Of a stretch of 64,000 nt of DNA, positions 17,335 through 25,973 are shown piece after piece; position 1 is the first letter of the stretch, and the number at the start of each line of letters is the position of its first letter. The stretch spans positions 21,476 to 85,475 of the forward strand of contig CACHCH010000006.1 in assembly GCA_902578255.1 (NCBI GenBank), in the 5' to 3' direction. The translations under genes were made by a program, and so were the position numbers. Source of the stretch: an uncultured Pelagibacteraceae bacterium. Lineage in GTDB: Bacteria; Pseudomonadota; Alphaproteobacteria; Pelagibacterales; Pelagibacteraceae. Below the pieces are notes generated by a model. That model ran no database searches. It worked only from the letters and a program-made list of their open reading frames with translations, and was not told where the DNA came from.

Positions 17335-18039
17335 ATGCAACAATATCTTCAAAATAAAAAAGGGCTAGTAGAAGGTGTATTTGATCAAGTCTACGACCGT
17401 TATGATTTGATGAATGACTTTATGTCACTAGGTATACATAGGCTTTGGAAAAAAAGTCTAATTTATATGATGGGCCCATCTCTTAATAAAAAATTGGTAG
17501 ATGTTGCTTGTGGCACTGGTGATATTGGTAAACTTTTTTTAGACAAAACCGATAATAAATCAAAAGTTACATCAATTGATCCTAATAAAAAGATGATTAA
17601 CCAAGGTAAAAATAAATTATCAAAATATAAAAGTATAGAATGGATTACAGCTCCAGCTGAAAAGTTGCCTTTAAGTGATAGCTCTTTTGACTACTACACA
17701 ATCAGTTTTGGTTTAAGAAATACAAAAAATCTAGATCGAGCACTTTCTGAAGCTTATAGAGTTTTAAAGCCTGGTGGTCGGTATCTTTGCTTAGAATTCT
17801 CTAAAATTCAAAACACAAATCTAAATTTAATTTACAAAAATTACTCAAAGTTAATCCCTATAATTGGTCAATTTATAGTGGGGGAAAAAGAACCCTATGA
17901 ATATTTAGTAAAAAGTATCGAGCAGTTCATTAATCAAGAAGAGCTAATTGATTTGATGCAAAAACATAAATTTCAAAAATGTTCTTATAGAAATTTTTCT
18001 AACGGTATTGTTTCAATTCATAGTGGGTGGAAAATTTAA
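17335..18039 (+). CDS. ubiE: Ubiquinone/menaquinone C-methyltransferase UbiE
   Basis: 234 residues. SAM-dependent C-methylation in ubiquinone synthesis. Signatures: 'VFDQVYDRYDLMNDFMSLG' near 17, the SAM-binding 'VDVACGTGDIG' near 58 and 'SFGLRNTKNLDRAL' near 123. It overlaps ubiB through TAATG. Confidence 0.95.
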   Translation: MQQYLQNKKGLVEGVFDQVYDRYDLMNDFMSLGIHRLWKKSLIYMMGPSLNKKLVDVACGTGDIGKLFLDKTDNKSKVTSIDPNKKMINQGKNKLSKYKSIEWITAPAEKLPLSDSSFDYYTISFGLRNTKNLDRALSEAYRVLKPGGRYLCLEFSKIQNTNLNLIYKNYSKLIPIIGQFIVGEKEPYEYLVKSIEQFINQEELIDLMQKHKFQKCSYRNFSNGIVSIHSGWKI

Positions 18040-19607
18040 TGATTAAAAAGTTAATTACCTTGTTTAAATTAGGAAGAAAAATTGCAAAATCAGATATACT
18101 TTCAATTGCATCAAAGTTTAAAAAACCTCCACTGATTTTAATTGTTTTATTTAAAATATTATCTTTTTCATTTCAAAAAAAAGAAGAACATAATTTAGAT
18201 AAAGACGAAGGAGAAAGACTTTCTAGATCGCTAGAATCAATGGGTACCACTTTTATAAAGTTGGGACAATTTCTAGCTACTAGACCTGATATCATTGGGG
18301 AAGAATTATCGAAAAAACTTGAAAATCTTCAAGATCGTTTACCTCCATTTTCTTTAAGTGAGGCAAAACAAATCATTAGAGATGATCTTGGAGAAGAGTC
18401 TTTTAATTCTATAATTGATTTAAGTGAACCTGTTGCAGCAGCATCAATCGCTCAAGTACATAAAGCAAAAATTAATGACAATGGAACAATTAAAGATGTT
18501 GCCATAAAAATTTTAAGACCAGACATAAAAAAAATATTTAATGAAGAAATTGATGCAATGATGTTGTTTGCATTTATAATCGAGTCTTTTGTAAAAAAAA
18601 CAAAAAGATTAAAACTAATAGAGGTTGTTTTTTTATTAAAAGAGATAACAAATCTTGAAATGGATTTAAGATTTGAAGCAGCAGCTGCTAACGAATATGC
18701 TGAGAATACAAAAAATGATGTTGGATTTAAAGTTCCAATGATTTATTGGAATTTTACTAGTGAAAATGTAATGACTCTGGATTGGATTGATGGAGTTTCA
18801 ATTAGAGAAACTGAAGAATTAAAAAAAAGAAATTTAGATACTAGCAAAATAGCAGAAAATATTATTCAACATTTTCTAAGACACGCCGTAAGAGATGGCT
18901 TTTTTCATGCAGATATGCATCAGGGAAATATTTTTATTAATGATAGTGGTCAAATTGCACCAATAGATTTTGGTATAATGGGCAGGCTAGATAAAGTTAG
19001 TAAGAGATTTCTGGCAGAAATTTTATTTGGTTTTATTCAAAGGGATTATCGTAAGGTTGCTGAAGTACACTTAATGGCTGGGTTAGTTCCAAAAGATGTT
19101 CCAATAGACGACTTGGCTCAAGCTTTAAGATCAATAGGAGAGCCCATTTTTGGACAAGAGGTAAAAGATATCTCGGGTGGAAAATTATTGAAACAACTCT
19201 TTGATGTGACAGAAAAATTTAACATGCAAACTCAACCACAGTTATTAATGCTGCAAAAAACGATGGTTGTAGTTGAGGGTGTTGCAAGAAAATTAAATCC
19301 AAGTACAAATATATGGACGACTTCTAAACCTGTGCTTGAGACTTGGTTGAGAGAAACAAAAGATCCAATAACAAGTTTAAATGAGACATTAAAGAGTACT
19401 TCTGAGGTAATTAAGCGATTACCAGAATTTCCTGAGATTATGGATAAAGCTAATCAAGCTTTAACGTTTTTAGCTAGCGGACAAATCCCTCAGAATTCAA
19501 ACTCCTATACTGCTTTAAATGATAAAAAAGCAGAAATGAATGCTTTTAGAAATCAGTCTATTATTGGTTTATTACTACTTGTAATTTTTGGACTTATAGT
19601 ATTTTAA
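18039..19607 (+). CDS. ubiB: Ubiquinone biosynthesis kinase-like protein UbiB
   Basis: 522 residues from ATG 18039 (TAATG overlap with ubiE, and GGGTGG upstream as ribosome binding site); an in-frame GTG 12 bp earlier is less likely. ABC1/ADCK family ATPase needed for ubiquinone synthesis. 'TFIKLGQFLATRPDI' (KxGQ motif) is near 70, the Ala-rich loop 'AAASIAQVHKA' near 132, 'DGFFHADMHQGNIFI' near 285 and 'PIDFGIMG' near 305. Two predicted hydrophobic segments at the C-terminus anchor it to the membrane. Confidence 0.95.
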   Translation: MIKKLITLFKLGRKIAKSDILSIASKFKKPPLILIVLFKILSFSFQKKEEHNLDKDEGERLSRSLESMGTTFIKLGQFLATRPDIIGEELSKKLENLQDRLPPFSLSEAKQIIRDDLGEESFNSIIDLSEPVAAASIAQVHKAKINDNGTIKDVAIKILRPDIKKIFNEEIDAMMLFAFIIESFVKKTKRLKLIEVVFLLKEITNLEMDLRFEAAAANEYAENTKNDVGFKVPMIYWNFTSENVMTLDWIDGVSIRETEELKKRNLDTSKIAENIIQHFLRHAVRDGFFHADMHQGNIFINDSGQIAPIDFGIMGRLDKVSKRFLAEILFGFIQRDYRKVAEVHLMAGLVPKDVPIDDLAQALRSIGEPIFGQEVKDISGGKLLKQLFDVTEKFNMQTQPQLLMLQKTMVVVEGVARKLNPSTNIWTTSKPVLETWLRETKDPITSLNETLKSTSEVIKRLPEFPEIMDKANQALTFLASGQIPQNSNSYTALNDKKAEMNAFRNQSIIGLLLLVIFGLIVF

Positions 19608-19615
19608 TTCTTGAA

Positions 19616-20821
19616 ATGAAAAATCTGCTAAACAAAAAAATTTTATTTATCATATGTGGTGGAATTTCTGCCTACAAAAGTCTTGAGACAATTAGGCTTT
19701 TCAAAAAAAGTGGTGCCGAAATCAAAACTATACTTACTGCAAGTGCTAAAGAATTTGTAACACCTCTTTCAATTACCGCACTATCTCAAGGCAAAGTTTA
19801 CAGTGAATTATTCAGTGTAGAAAACGAAACGGAAATGGACCATATTTCGCTTTCCAGATGGGCTGATGTAATTGTTATTGCTCCTGCAACTGCAAATACT
19901 ATTTCAAAGCTGGCTCAGGGCACTACTGACGATCTTGCTTCAACTGTTGTTCTGGCTTCAGATAAAAATATTTATTTAGCACCAGCAATGAACGTGAGGA
20001 TGTGGGAACATAAAACTACCAAAGCAAATTTAAATAAATTGCATGATTATGGTTATAAATTAATTGGACCTGAAATTGGTGATATGGCTTGTGGAGAATA
20101 CGGTGAGGGTAAAATGTCTGATCCAATAAAAATTGCTGAAGAGATAGACCATTTTTTTTTAAATAAAAAAAGAAATAAAAATTTAAAAGCTTTGGTTACA
20201 GCAGGACCTACTAATGAATATATTGATCCTGTAAGATTTATAACCAATAAGTCTAGTGGTAAACAAGGCTATGAGATAGCAAAATCTCTTTCTAAAAAGG
20301 GATTTGATACAACACTTATTTCAGGTCCAACTAACTTGGAAATTGATGATGATATTAATCTAATTAACGTTGAAACAGCAGAAGAAATGTTTCTTGCAAC
20401 TCAAAAAAATTTGCCAACTAATGTAGCAATTTTTGCAGCAGCTGTAGCTGATTTTAAGTTACAAAAAAAAAATACAAGTAAAATCAAAAAAAAAGAAACC
20501 TTAAATTTAAATCTTGAAAAAAACGTCGATATTTTAAATTATGTTTCCAATCATAATTCAATGAGGCCAAGTCTTGTTATTGGTTTTGCAGCTGAAACTA
20601 ATAACCACGAAATAAATGCAGAAGAGAAATTAAATAAAAAAAATTGTGACTGGATAATTTCAAATGATGTTGCAAATAAAAATATAGGATTTAATTCTGA
20701 TTTTAACGAGGTAACTATTCATTACAAAAATAAAAAAAAAAACAACGAAAAACTTTCTTATAAAAAAAAATCTGAAATATCCGATGAAATAGTTGATAGA
20801 ATTATTGATCAATTAAATTAA
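19616..20821 (+). CDS. coaBC: Bifunctional phosphopantothenoylcysteine decarboxylase/synthetase
   Basis: 401 residues. N-terminal flavin-dependent CoaC domain ('ICGGISAYKSLETIR' near 12, 'APAMNVRMW' near 122, 'ACGEYGEGKM' near 158) joins a C-terminal CoaB synthetase domain ('TAGPTNEYIDPVRFITN' near 195, 'AAVADF' near 275). Makes 4'-phosphopantetheine for coenzyme A. TAATG overlap with dut, a classical coaBC-dut pair. Confidence 0.96.
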   Translation: MKNLLNKKILFIICGGISAYKSLETIRLFKKSGAEIKTILTASAKEFVTPLSITALSQGKVYSELFSVENETEMDHISLSRWADVIVIAPATANTISKLAQGTTDDLASTVVLASDKNIYLAPAMNVRMWEHKTTKANLNKLHDYGYKLIGPEIGDMACGEYGEGKMSDPIKIAEEIDHFFLNKKRNKNLKALVTAGPTNEYIDPVRFITNKSSGKQGYEIAKSLSKKGFDTTLISGPTNLEIDDDINLINVETAEEMFLATQKNLPTNVAIFAAAVADFKLQKKNTSKIKKKETLNLNLEKNVDILNYVSNHNSMRPSLVIGFAAETNNHEINAEEKLNKKNCDWIISNDVANKNIGFNSDFNEVTIHYKNKKKNNEKLSYKKKSEISDEIVDRIIDQLN

Positions 20822-21258
20822 TGGCAAAGGTTCTAATCAAAAAATTAGCTTCATCTGTTAAATTACCTTGTTATAAAACTAATGGGGCTTCTGGAATGGA
20901 TTTAATGGCTTTTATTTCTGAACCAATAATTCTTAAACCACAATCTTCAAGTTTAGTACCAACAGGTATTTCTGTTGCTTTTTCAGAAGAATTTGAAATA
21001 CAAATAAGGCCAAGATCTGGTTTAGCAGCTAAAAATAATATTAGCGTATTAAATACTCCCGGGACAATTGACAGTGATTACAGGGGTGAAATAAAAGTTA
21101 TTGTTTTTAATCATGGAAATAAAGAATTTATAATTAATAATAATGATAGAATAGCACAAATGATTTTAACACCTGTTGTTAAAATGGAACTTGAAGAAAC
21201 AGAAACTTTGCCAGAAACAATTCGAGGAGAGGGTGGATTTGGCTCAACTGGAAAATGA
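20821..21258 (+). CDS. dut: dUTP diphosphatase
   Basis: 145 residues with all five trimeric dUTPase motifs, including 'ASGMDLMAF' near 23, 'RPRSGLA' near 63, 'NTPGTIDSDYRGEI' near 78 and the glycine-rich 'RGEGGFGSTG' at the end. Keeps uracil out of DNA and supplies dUMP. Overlaps the next gene by 4 bp. Confidence 0.96.
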   Translation: MAKVLIKKLASSVKLPCYKTNGASGMDLMAFISEPIILKPQSSSLVPTGISVAFSEEFEIQIRPRSGLAAKNNISVLNTPGTIDSDYRGEIKVIVFNHGNKEFIINNNDRIAQMILTPVVKMELEETETLPETIRGEGGFGSTGK

Positions 21259-21995
21259 GAGCAAAATTAAATAAAAAAGAAATAGAAAAGTTCTCTCGTC
21301 AAATTATTTTAAAAAATGTAGGCGCACTTGGTCAAAGAAAAATACGAGAAGCAAAAGTTTTAATTATTGGAATGGGGGGCTTAGGTTGTCCAGCTGCAGA
21401 ATTTTTAATACGATCAGGAATTGGAACACTAGGTCTTGCAGACTATGATACAGTTGGTTTATCAAATATACATCGACAAATTTTATATTCTGAGAAAGAT
21501 ATTAATAAGTCAAAAGTTAAAATTTCAAAAAAAAAGTTGAATGAAATAAATCCAAAAACAAAGATAAATATTTTTGATTACAAGCTTGATAAAATTAAAT
21601 TAAATAAAATTATCAAAGATTATGATTACATTATTGATGGCACGGACAACTTTGAAAGTAAGTTTCTAATCAATGATTTGAGTTTAAAGTATAAAAAATT
21701 TCTTGTAGCTGGTGCTATAAGTAAGTTTGATGGTCATATTTTCAATTTTGATTTTAAAATTAAAAAAAATCCAAGTTTAAGAGATTTTTATCAGGAAGAT
21801 ATTGTTACCAATGATATTTTAAATTGTGAGTATGATGGTATTTTAGGTACAGTAGCAGGAATTGTTGGCACAATGCAAGCAAATGAAATTTTAAAAAAAA
21901 TTCTTAATATTGGTCAAAATTTAAACGGATTTGTTTTAATTCTAGATTTACTAAATTTAAGTATAAGAAGAGTAAAATTAAGGAAAAGAAAATAA
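21255..21995 (+). CDS. ThiF/MoeB-family adenylyltransferase
   Basis: 246 residues. E1-like enzyme that adenylates a ubiquitin-like sulfur carrier. 'LIIGMGGLGCPAAEFLIRSG' near 35-54 is the ATP loop, 'ADYDTVGLSNIHRQILY' near 61 and 'IIDGTDNFESKFLIND' near 132 are the nucleotide and magnesium segments. The two CxxC zinc pairs of typical MoeB/ThiF are absent: the region after 'GHIFNFDF' has none and the C-terminus ends in basic residues. Whether it serves molybdopterin or thiamine sulfur transfer cannot be decided; no moaD or thiS is nearby. Confidence 0.8.
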   Translation: MRAKLNKKEIEKFSRQIILKNVGALGQRKIREAKVLIIGMGGLGCPAAEFLIRSGIGTLGLADYDTVGLSNIHRQILYSEKDINKSKVKISKKKLNEINPKTKINIFDYKLDKIKLNKIIKDYDYIIDGTDNFESKFLINDLSLKYKKFLVAGAISKFDGHIFNFDFKIKKNPSLRDFYQEDIVTNDILNCEYDGILGTVAGIVGTMQANEILKKILNIGQNLNGFVLILDLLNLSIRRVKLRKRK

Positions 21996-22447
21996 TGATT
22001 TTAAAAATTAAAGAAATTTCTATGTCGCTTTGTTTATTATTTTATTGCTCTATCAGCTCTGCAAACGAAATATTTTTATCCTTAAAGAAAAGTAAAGTTA
22101 ATGTTCGTTATGGTCCAAGTTTTGACTCTGATGTTAAGTATGTTTATAAAAAAATAAATCTTCCCATAAAACAAATAGATAAAAAAGAAAATTTTAGAAG
22201 AATAATTGACCTAAAGAGTAATAGTGGTTGGATACACGTTTCACAATTAAAAAAATTTAATTCAGTTATTGCAACAAATGATAAAATTTTATTCAAAAAA
22301 CCTACATCGTTTGCAAAACCCATAGCATTAATAAAAAAGGGAAGGTTATTAATTGTTCAAAAATGTGAAAAAAATTGGTGTGAAATAAAAACTGACAATT
22401 TTAATGGATGGATTAAAACAGACAATCTTTGGGGTTTAACTAACTAA
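21995..22447 (+). CDS. Exported bacterial SH3-domain protein
   Basis: 150 residues with a signal peptide (about 1-23, ending SSANE). Two SH3-like repeats follow: 'VNVRYGPSFDSDVKYVYKK' near 36 and 'ILFKKPTSFAKPIALIKKG' near 94, each ending with 'GWI' (near 75 and 141). Family known as SH3-type, DUF1058-like periplasmic proteins, often linked to the cell wall. Start overlaps the previous stop by 1 bp; stop overlaps the convergent DUF3501 gene by 8 bp. Confidence 0.8.
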   Translation: MILKIKEISMSLCLLFYCSISSANEIFLSLKKSKVNVRYGPSFDSDVKYVYKKINLPIKQIDKKENFRRIIDLKSNSGWIHVSQLKKFNSVIATNDKILFKKPTSFAKPIALIKKGRLLIVQKCEKNWCEIKTDNFNGWIKTDNLWGLTN

Positions 22448-23033
22448 AATCTTCAGACAAAGAGGCTATATTTTCTTTGCTTAATTTAGTGGTGTGAGAG
22501 TATTCTTTGTGATCCATTCCAAGTTCAATATTAACATCACTCGATTTAAATTTTTGAATTTGTTCATCCGTAAAATTAAAATGTATAAATTGAACTGAAG
22601 AAGCCTTACCCTCAGCAGAAGTTCTGTCAACGTCCTCTTCAGGAACAGCTTTAATAGTCTCACCATTTAGCTTCATAAATACCATTTCTTCAATTCCACC
22701 AACTTTACCTAAAAAAGCCGCTCTAGATATAGGGTTATCTATTTCAAACATAAGTGTGGCTGTTAACTCTTTTCCATTTGGAATTAATGGATTGTATGCA
22801 ATTAACTCATCCTGAAGCTGTTCGTCTCCCCCTTTTTCAATGTAGAGCATTTCTTGAACTTGAGCTAACATTGTCTCATAGCTTTCAAAATAAAATGTAG
22901 CATAAGGACCTAATGCAACTCTTCGATTTTTTTTAAAATTTACAATATTTTTTCTTAATTCTTTTCTATCTCTTATATAAGCATCTAACGGCATTATATC
23001 AGATTTTTGTATCTCTCTTTTCTCTTTTGGCAT
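22440..23033 (-). CDS. DUF3501 family protein
   Basis: 197 residues, no signal peptide. Sequence features 'EIQKSDIMPLDAYIRDRKELR' near the start and 'RRVALGPYATFYFESYETMLAQVQEML' near 38 are characteristic of DUF3501. The function is unknown. It follows the Fe-S CCG protein by 2 bp, in a set with rubrerythrin and Irr, which suggests a role in peroxide or iron stress (inference). Many residues are acidic (near 155-190). Confidence 0.85.
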   Translation of the reverse strand: MPKEKREIQKSDIMPLDAYIRDRKELRKNIVNFKKNRRVALGPYATFYFESYETMLAQVQEMLYIEKGGDEQLQDELIAYNPLIPNGKELTATLMFEIDNPISRAAFLGKVGGIEEMVFMKLNGETIKAVPEEDVDRTSAEGKASSVQFIHFNFTDEQIQKFKSSDVNIELGMDHKEYSHTTKLSKENIASLSEDFS

Positions 23034-23035
23034 GA

Positions 23036-24367
23036 TTATAATCTATAACTTTTTGCCATAAGTTCTATTGGATGTAGTGCCTCATCATTAGAAATATTAG
23101 TATCTACTTCTAACTGTTTTAAATGCTTTCCAGCTAAAGGACAATCAGATGCCATGTACTTATTATTTTTATTTTTTATTTGTCTTGCAGTTGGCCTTCC
23201 AACTTTATTTGCTAAATCATGTGTTTCCTTCATCACTCCAAAGGTTCCACCATGGCCTGCACATCTTTCGACAACATCAATTTTTACGTTAGGAATATTT
23301 TTTAACATATCTCTAGCTTTTATTCCCATATTCTGAGCTCTTGCATGACACGCATGGTGAACCGTAACGCCTCCATCAATTTCCTCTAATCCTTCAGCCA
23401 ATCCCTCGTTATTAGCAATATCAACCACATACTCGTCAATATCCATTACATTTGAAGATAATTTTTTTACATTTTCACTTTCAGGTAATAACAAGGGCCA
23501 TTCAAATTTTAACATTAAGCCACAGCTTGCAGTTAAAGTTATTACTTTGTAGCCTTTATCAATCCAATCAATTAAATCTTTTGATACTTTTTTGGCTTGT
23601 TCAACGACTTTTGGAAGATCGGCCTGTTCCAAGAAAGGCATTCCACAACAGCCTGGGTAAGCCTCTTGAACTTCTACACCATTCTTTTTTAAAACTTTTA
23701 ATGCAGCTACACCTGTATTTTTTTTATTAAAATTTACAAAACATGTTGAATATATTACAACTTTTCTATCTTTATTGATCACTTCATAAGTAATTTTATT
23801 ATTGTTCTTTTTAAAAAAGTTTGAAAATGTCTCTGAGTTATATTTTGGTAACTGAACTCGTTTATCTATTCCAGATATGAATTCTAAAATTTTTCTTATA
23901 AATTTATTTTTTATATTTGATGCCCAATTTACAAATTTAGAGAACATAACTCCAATTTTTGCATTTCTATCAATTTTAGCTAATTGAGCTGGTATAGTTG
24001 GCAATTTTCCTAACTTCTTCTGAGCAGTTCTGTACCTCAACATTAAATGAGGAAAATCTAAATCAAAATCGTGAGGAGGGACATAAGGACATTTAGTCAT
24101 AAAGCACATATCACATAAAGTACAAGCGTCTACAACTGGTGCAAATTGATCACTGGATAAACTCTCAACATCTTCATCTTTAGACTCATCAATCATATCA
24201 AATAATTTTGGGAAAGAGTCGCAAAGATTAAAGCATCTTCTGCAACCATGACAGATATCAAATACTCTTCTCATTTCTGAGTCTAATTTTTCAGGATTTA
24301 AAAAATCAGGGTGCTCAAAATCAATTGGATGTCTAGTTGGTGCATCTAAGCTACCTTCTTTGCTCAT
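23036..24367 (-). CDS. Fe-S oxidoreductase with CCG domains (GlpC/HdrD-like)
   Basis: 443 residues from ATG 24367; a GTG 48 bp earlier overlaps an inverted repeat and is less likely. N-terminal 8-iron ferredoxin-like part: 'CHGCRRCFNLC' near 38 and 'CTLCDMCFMTKCP' near 78. The rest holds two cysteine-rich CCG domains: 'YPGCCGMP' near 240 and 'CAGHGGTFG' near 375, related to heterodisulfide reductase and anaerobic glycerol-3-phosphate dehydrogenase subunit C. An electron-transfer protein; the partner may be the rubrerythrin 60 bp upstream on the same strand. It is 2 bp from DUF3501. Confidence 0.85.
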   Translation of the reverse strand: MSKEGSLDAPTRHPIDFEHPDFLNPEKLDSEMRRVFDICHGCRRCFNLCDSFPKLFDMIDESKDEDVESLSSDQFAPVVDACTLCDMCFMTKCPYVPPHDFDLDFPHLMLRYRTAQKKLGKLPTIPAQLAKIDRNAKIGVMFSKFVNWASNIKNKFIRKILEFISGIDKRVQLPKYNSETFSNFFKKNNNKITYEVINKDRKVVIYSTCFVNFNKKNTGVAALKVLKKNGVEVQEAYPGCCGMPFLEQADLPKVVEQAKKVSKDLIDWIDKGYKVITLTASCGLMLKFEWPLLLPESENVKKLSSNVMDIDEYVVDIANNEGLAEGLEEIDGGVTVHHACHARAQNMGIKARDMLKNIPNVKIDVVERCAGHGGTFGVMKETHDLANKVGRPTARQIKNKNNKYMASDCPLAGKHLKQLEVDTNISNDEALHPIELMAKSYRL

Positions 24368-24391
24368 AATTTTTGAATTTTTATTTGGATT

Positions 24392-24419
24392 TTTAGTGGA
24401 CAAGTTACTGTCCACTAAA
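24392..24419. repeat. Perfect 10-bp stem-loop between rubrerythrin and the Fe-S gene
   Basis: Arms TTTAGTGGAC (24392-24401) and GTCCACTAAA (24410-24419) with an 8-nt loop. Neither strand has a T run after it, so it is not a standard terminator. It may tune expression between rubrerythrin and the downstream Fe-S gene. Confidence 0.75.
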
Positions 24420-24427
24420 CGAATTAA

Positions 24428-24844
24428 TTAGCTAATAGACTCTAAAGTTTTTTGGAATTTACCAGCATGAGATTTTTCAGCTTTTGCTAAAGTTTCAAAC
24501 CAGTCAGCAATTTCTTCAAAACCTTCTTCTCTAGCTGTTTTGGCCATACCTGGGTACATATCAGTGTACTCATGTGTTTCACCTTGCACAGCTGATGCTA
24601 AATTTGCTTTAGTTTCACCAATTGGCATACCAGTTCCAGGATCTCCAACTTCTTCTAAATACTCTAGATGACCATGCGCGTGGCCTGTTTCACCTTCGGC
24701 AGTTGATCTAAAAACTGTAGCTACATCATTGTATCCTTCGATGTCAGCCTTTTGTGCGAAGTAAAGATATCTTCTGTTTGCTTGACTTTCGCCAGCAAAA
24801 GCTTCCTTTAAATTTTCTTCAGTTTTACTTCCTTTTAATGACAT
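24428..24844 (-). CDS. Rubrerythrin (short, no rubredoxin domain)
   Basis: 138 residues. Ferritin-like di-iron ligands appear as '[17 protein letters not shown]' near 15, '[17 protein letters not shown]' near 47, and a second pair '[18 protein letters not shown]' near 87 and '[12 protein letters not shown]' near 118. It lacks the C-terminal rubredoxin domain, so it depends on another electron donor, plausibly the neighbouring Fe-S protein. Peroxide reduction is the family role. Very good ribosome binding site (AAGGAG) before the ATG and an Irr-box-like palindrome 61 bp upstream. Confidence 0.92.
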   Translation of the reverse strand: MSLKGSKTEENLKEAFAGESQANRRYLYFAQKADIEGYNDVATVFRSTAEGETGHAHGHLEYLEEVGDPGTGMPIGETKANLASAVQGETHEYTDMYPGMAKTAREEGFEEIADWFETLAKAEKSHAGKFQKTLESIS

Positions 24845-24904
24845 TTTATTCTCCTTAAATTAATGATTATAAAAATATAATACTTCTAAAATGATTGTCA
24901 ACAG

Positions 24905-24921
24905 TTTAGAATAATTATAAT
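24905..24921. promoter_or_regulatory. Irr-box (ICE)-like palindrome upstream of rubrerythrin
   Basis: TTTAGAATAATTATAAT. Its reverse complement differs from the site at 25385-25401 at only two of 17 positions. Both match the alphaproteobacterial Irr operator pattern TTTAGAAn(3)TTCTAAA. Located between irr and rubrerythrin, 61 bp before the rubrerythrin start. Binding is inference. Confidence 0.65.
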
Positions 24922-24950
24922 TTATAATTTAAGTAATTGATTTTATTGAA

Positions 24951-25379
24951 TTAATTTTGATTTTGATTATCACTCGCAACTCTGACCAAAACTTCCACTG
25001 AATTAATTTTTTTTCCAGTTATATTGTTTTTAACCTTAACACTTTCTATCTCGTTCTCATTACAGTCTATTAACTGATGAGTATCTTCATCATAAAAATG
25101 GTGATGAACAGAAGTGTTAGTATCAAAATAGCTTTTGTTTGAATTTATTGATATTTCTTTCAAATATCCTTTTTTTTGTAAAGCATGAACAGTGTTATAA
25201 ACTGTTGCAAGTGATATTTTTTCATTCAATTCTTCAGATATTTTTTTAACAAGATCGTTGATTGTAAAGTGAAAAGTTTTTTCTCTATTGAACAAAACCT
25301 CACAAATTTTAATCCTTTGCTTTGTAGGTCTGAGCCCAGTTTCTCTTAATTTTTCAATAAAACTGAAGTTTTTTGTCAT
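24951..25379 (-). CDS. irr: Iron response regulator Irr (Fur family)
   Basis: 142 residues. Winged helix 'LRPTKQRIKICEVLF' near 16 and 'SLATVYNTVHALQKKGYLKEI' near 54. The cluster 'SVHHHFYDEDTHQLIDC' near 90 has the three-His motif used by Irr for haem and metal sensing, and it lacks the CxxC zinc pairs of Fur. The place before fabA is a well-known alphaproteobacterial arrangement. Irr represses or activates iron and haem genes when iron is low. Confidence 0.9.
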   Translation of the reverse strand: MTKNFSFIEKLRETGLRPTKQRIKICEVLFNREKTFHFTINDLVKKISEELNEKISLATVYNTVHALQKKGYLKEISINSNKSYFDTNTSVHHHFYDEDTHQLIDCNENEIESVKVKNNITGKKINSVEVLVRVASDNQNQN

Positions 25380-25384
25380 ATTTC

Positions 25385-25401
25385 TTTATAATAATTCTAA
25401 A
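25385..25401. promoter_or_regulatory. Irr-box (ICE)-like palindrome between irr and fabA
   Basis: TTTATAATAATTCTAAA, an imperfect 17-bp palindrome 6 bp before the irr start and 72 bp before fabA. Suggests Irr autoregulation, possibly also acting on the fab operon. Confidence 0.65.
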
Positions 25402-25472
25402 CTAAGATTAAATTGTATTGTTTTATTATATTATATTATCATTAAATCAAGTAATAAGGGAACTCAATTTTT

Positions 25473-25973
25473 ATGAAAAAAAACTCCTACAGCTACGATG
25501 ACCTAATTACTTGCGGAAATGGTGATCTTTTTGGCCCTGGTAATGCTAAATTACCCCTTCCTCCAATGCTTATGTTTGATAGAATAACAGAGATTAATGA
25601 CAATAATGGGGCCTATAAAAAAGGATCTTTAAAGGCTGAGCTAGATATTAAAAATGATCTTTGGTTCTTTGATTGTCATTTTAAATCTGACCCCGTTATG
25701 CCTGGTTGCTTAGGGTTAGACGCTATGTGGCAGCTGGTAGGTTTTTACCTAGGTTGGCTAGGAAATCCTGGCAAGGGTAGAGCACTAGGTGTTGGAACAG
25801 TAAAATTTACTGGTGAAGTTTTGCAAAGTGTAAAAAATGTAAGGTATGAAATAGATATGAAAAAAATTATGTCACCAGGAGGTACGACTGTTGGTCTTGC
25901 TAATGGAGTAGTTTTTGCAGATGATAAAAAAATATATTCAGCAGATAGTTTAAAAGTAGGATTGTTTAAATAA
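25473..25973 (+). CDS. fabA: 3-hydroxydecanoyl-ACP dehydratase/isomerase
   Basis: 166 residues, standard length. Active-site His in '[14 protein letters not shown]' near 67 and the partner Asp in 'LGLDAMWQ' near 82. Makes trans-2-decenoyl-ACP and its cis-3 isomer, the entry into unsaturated fatty acids. First gene of fabA-fabB-fabI; its stop overlaps the fabB start by 1 bp. Confidence 0.96.
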   Translation: MKKNSYSYDDLITCGNGDLFGPGNAKLPLPPMLMFDRITEINDNNGAYKKGSLKAELDIKNDLWFFDCHFKSDPVMPGCLGLDAMWQLVGFYLGWLGNPGKGRALGVGTVKFTGEVLQSVKNVRYEIDMKKIMSPGGTTVGLANGVVFADDKKIYSADSLKVGLFK

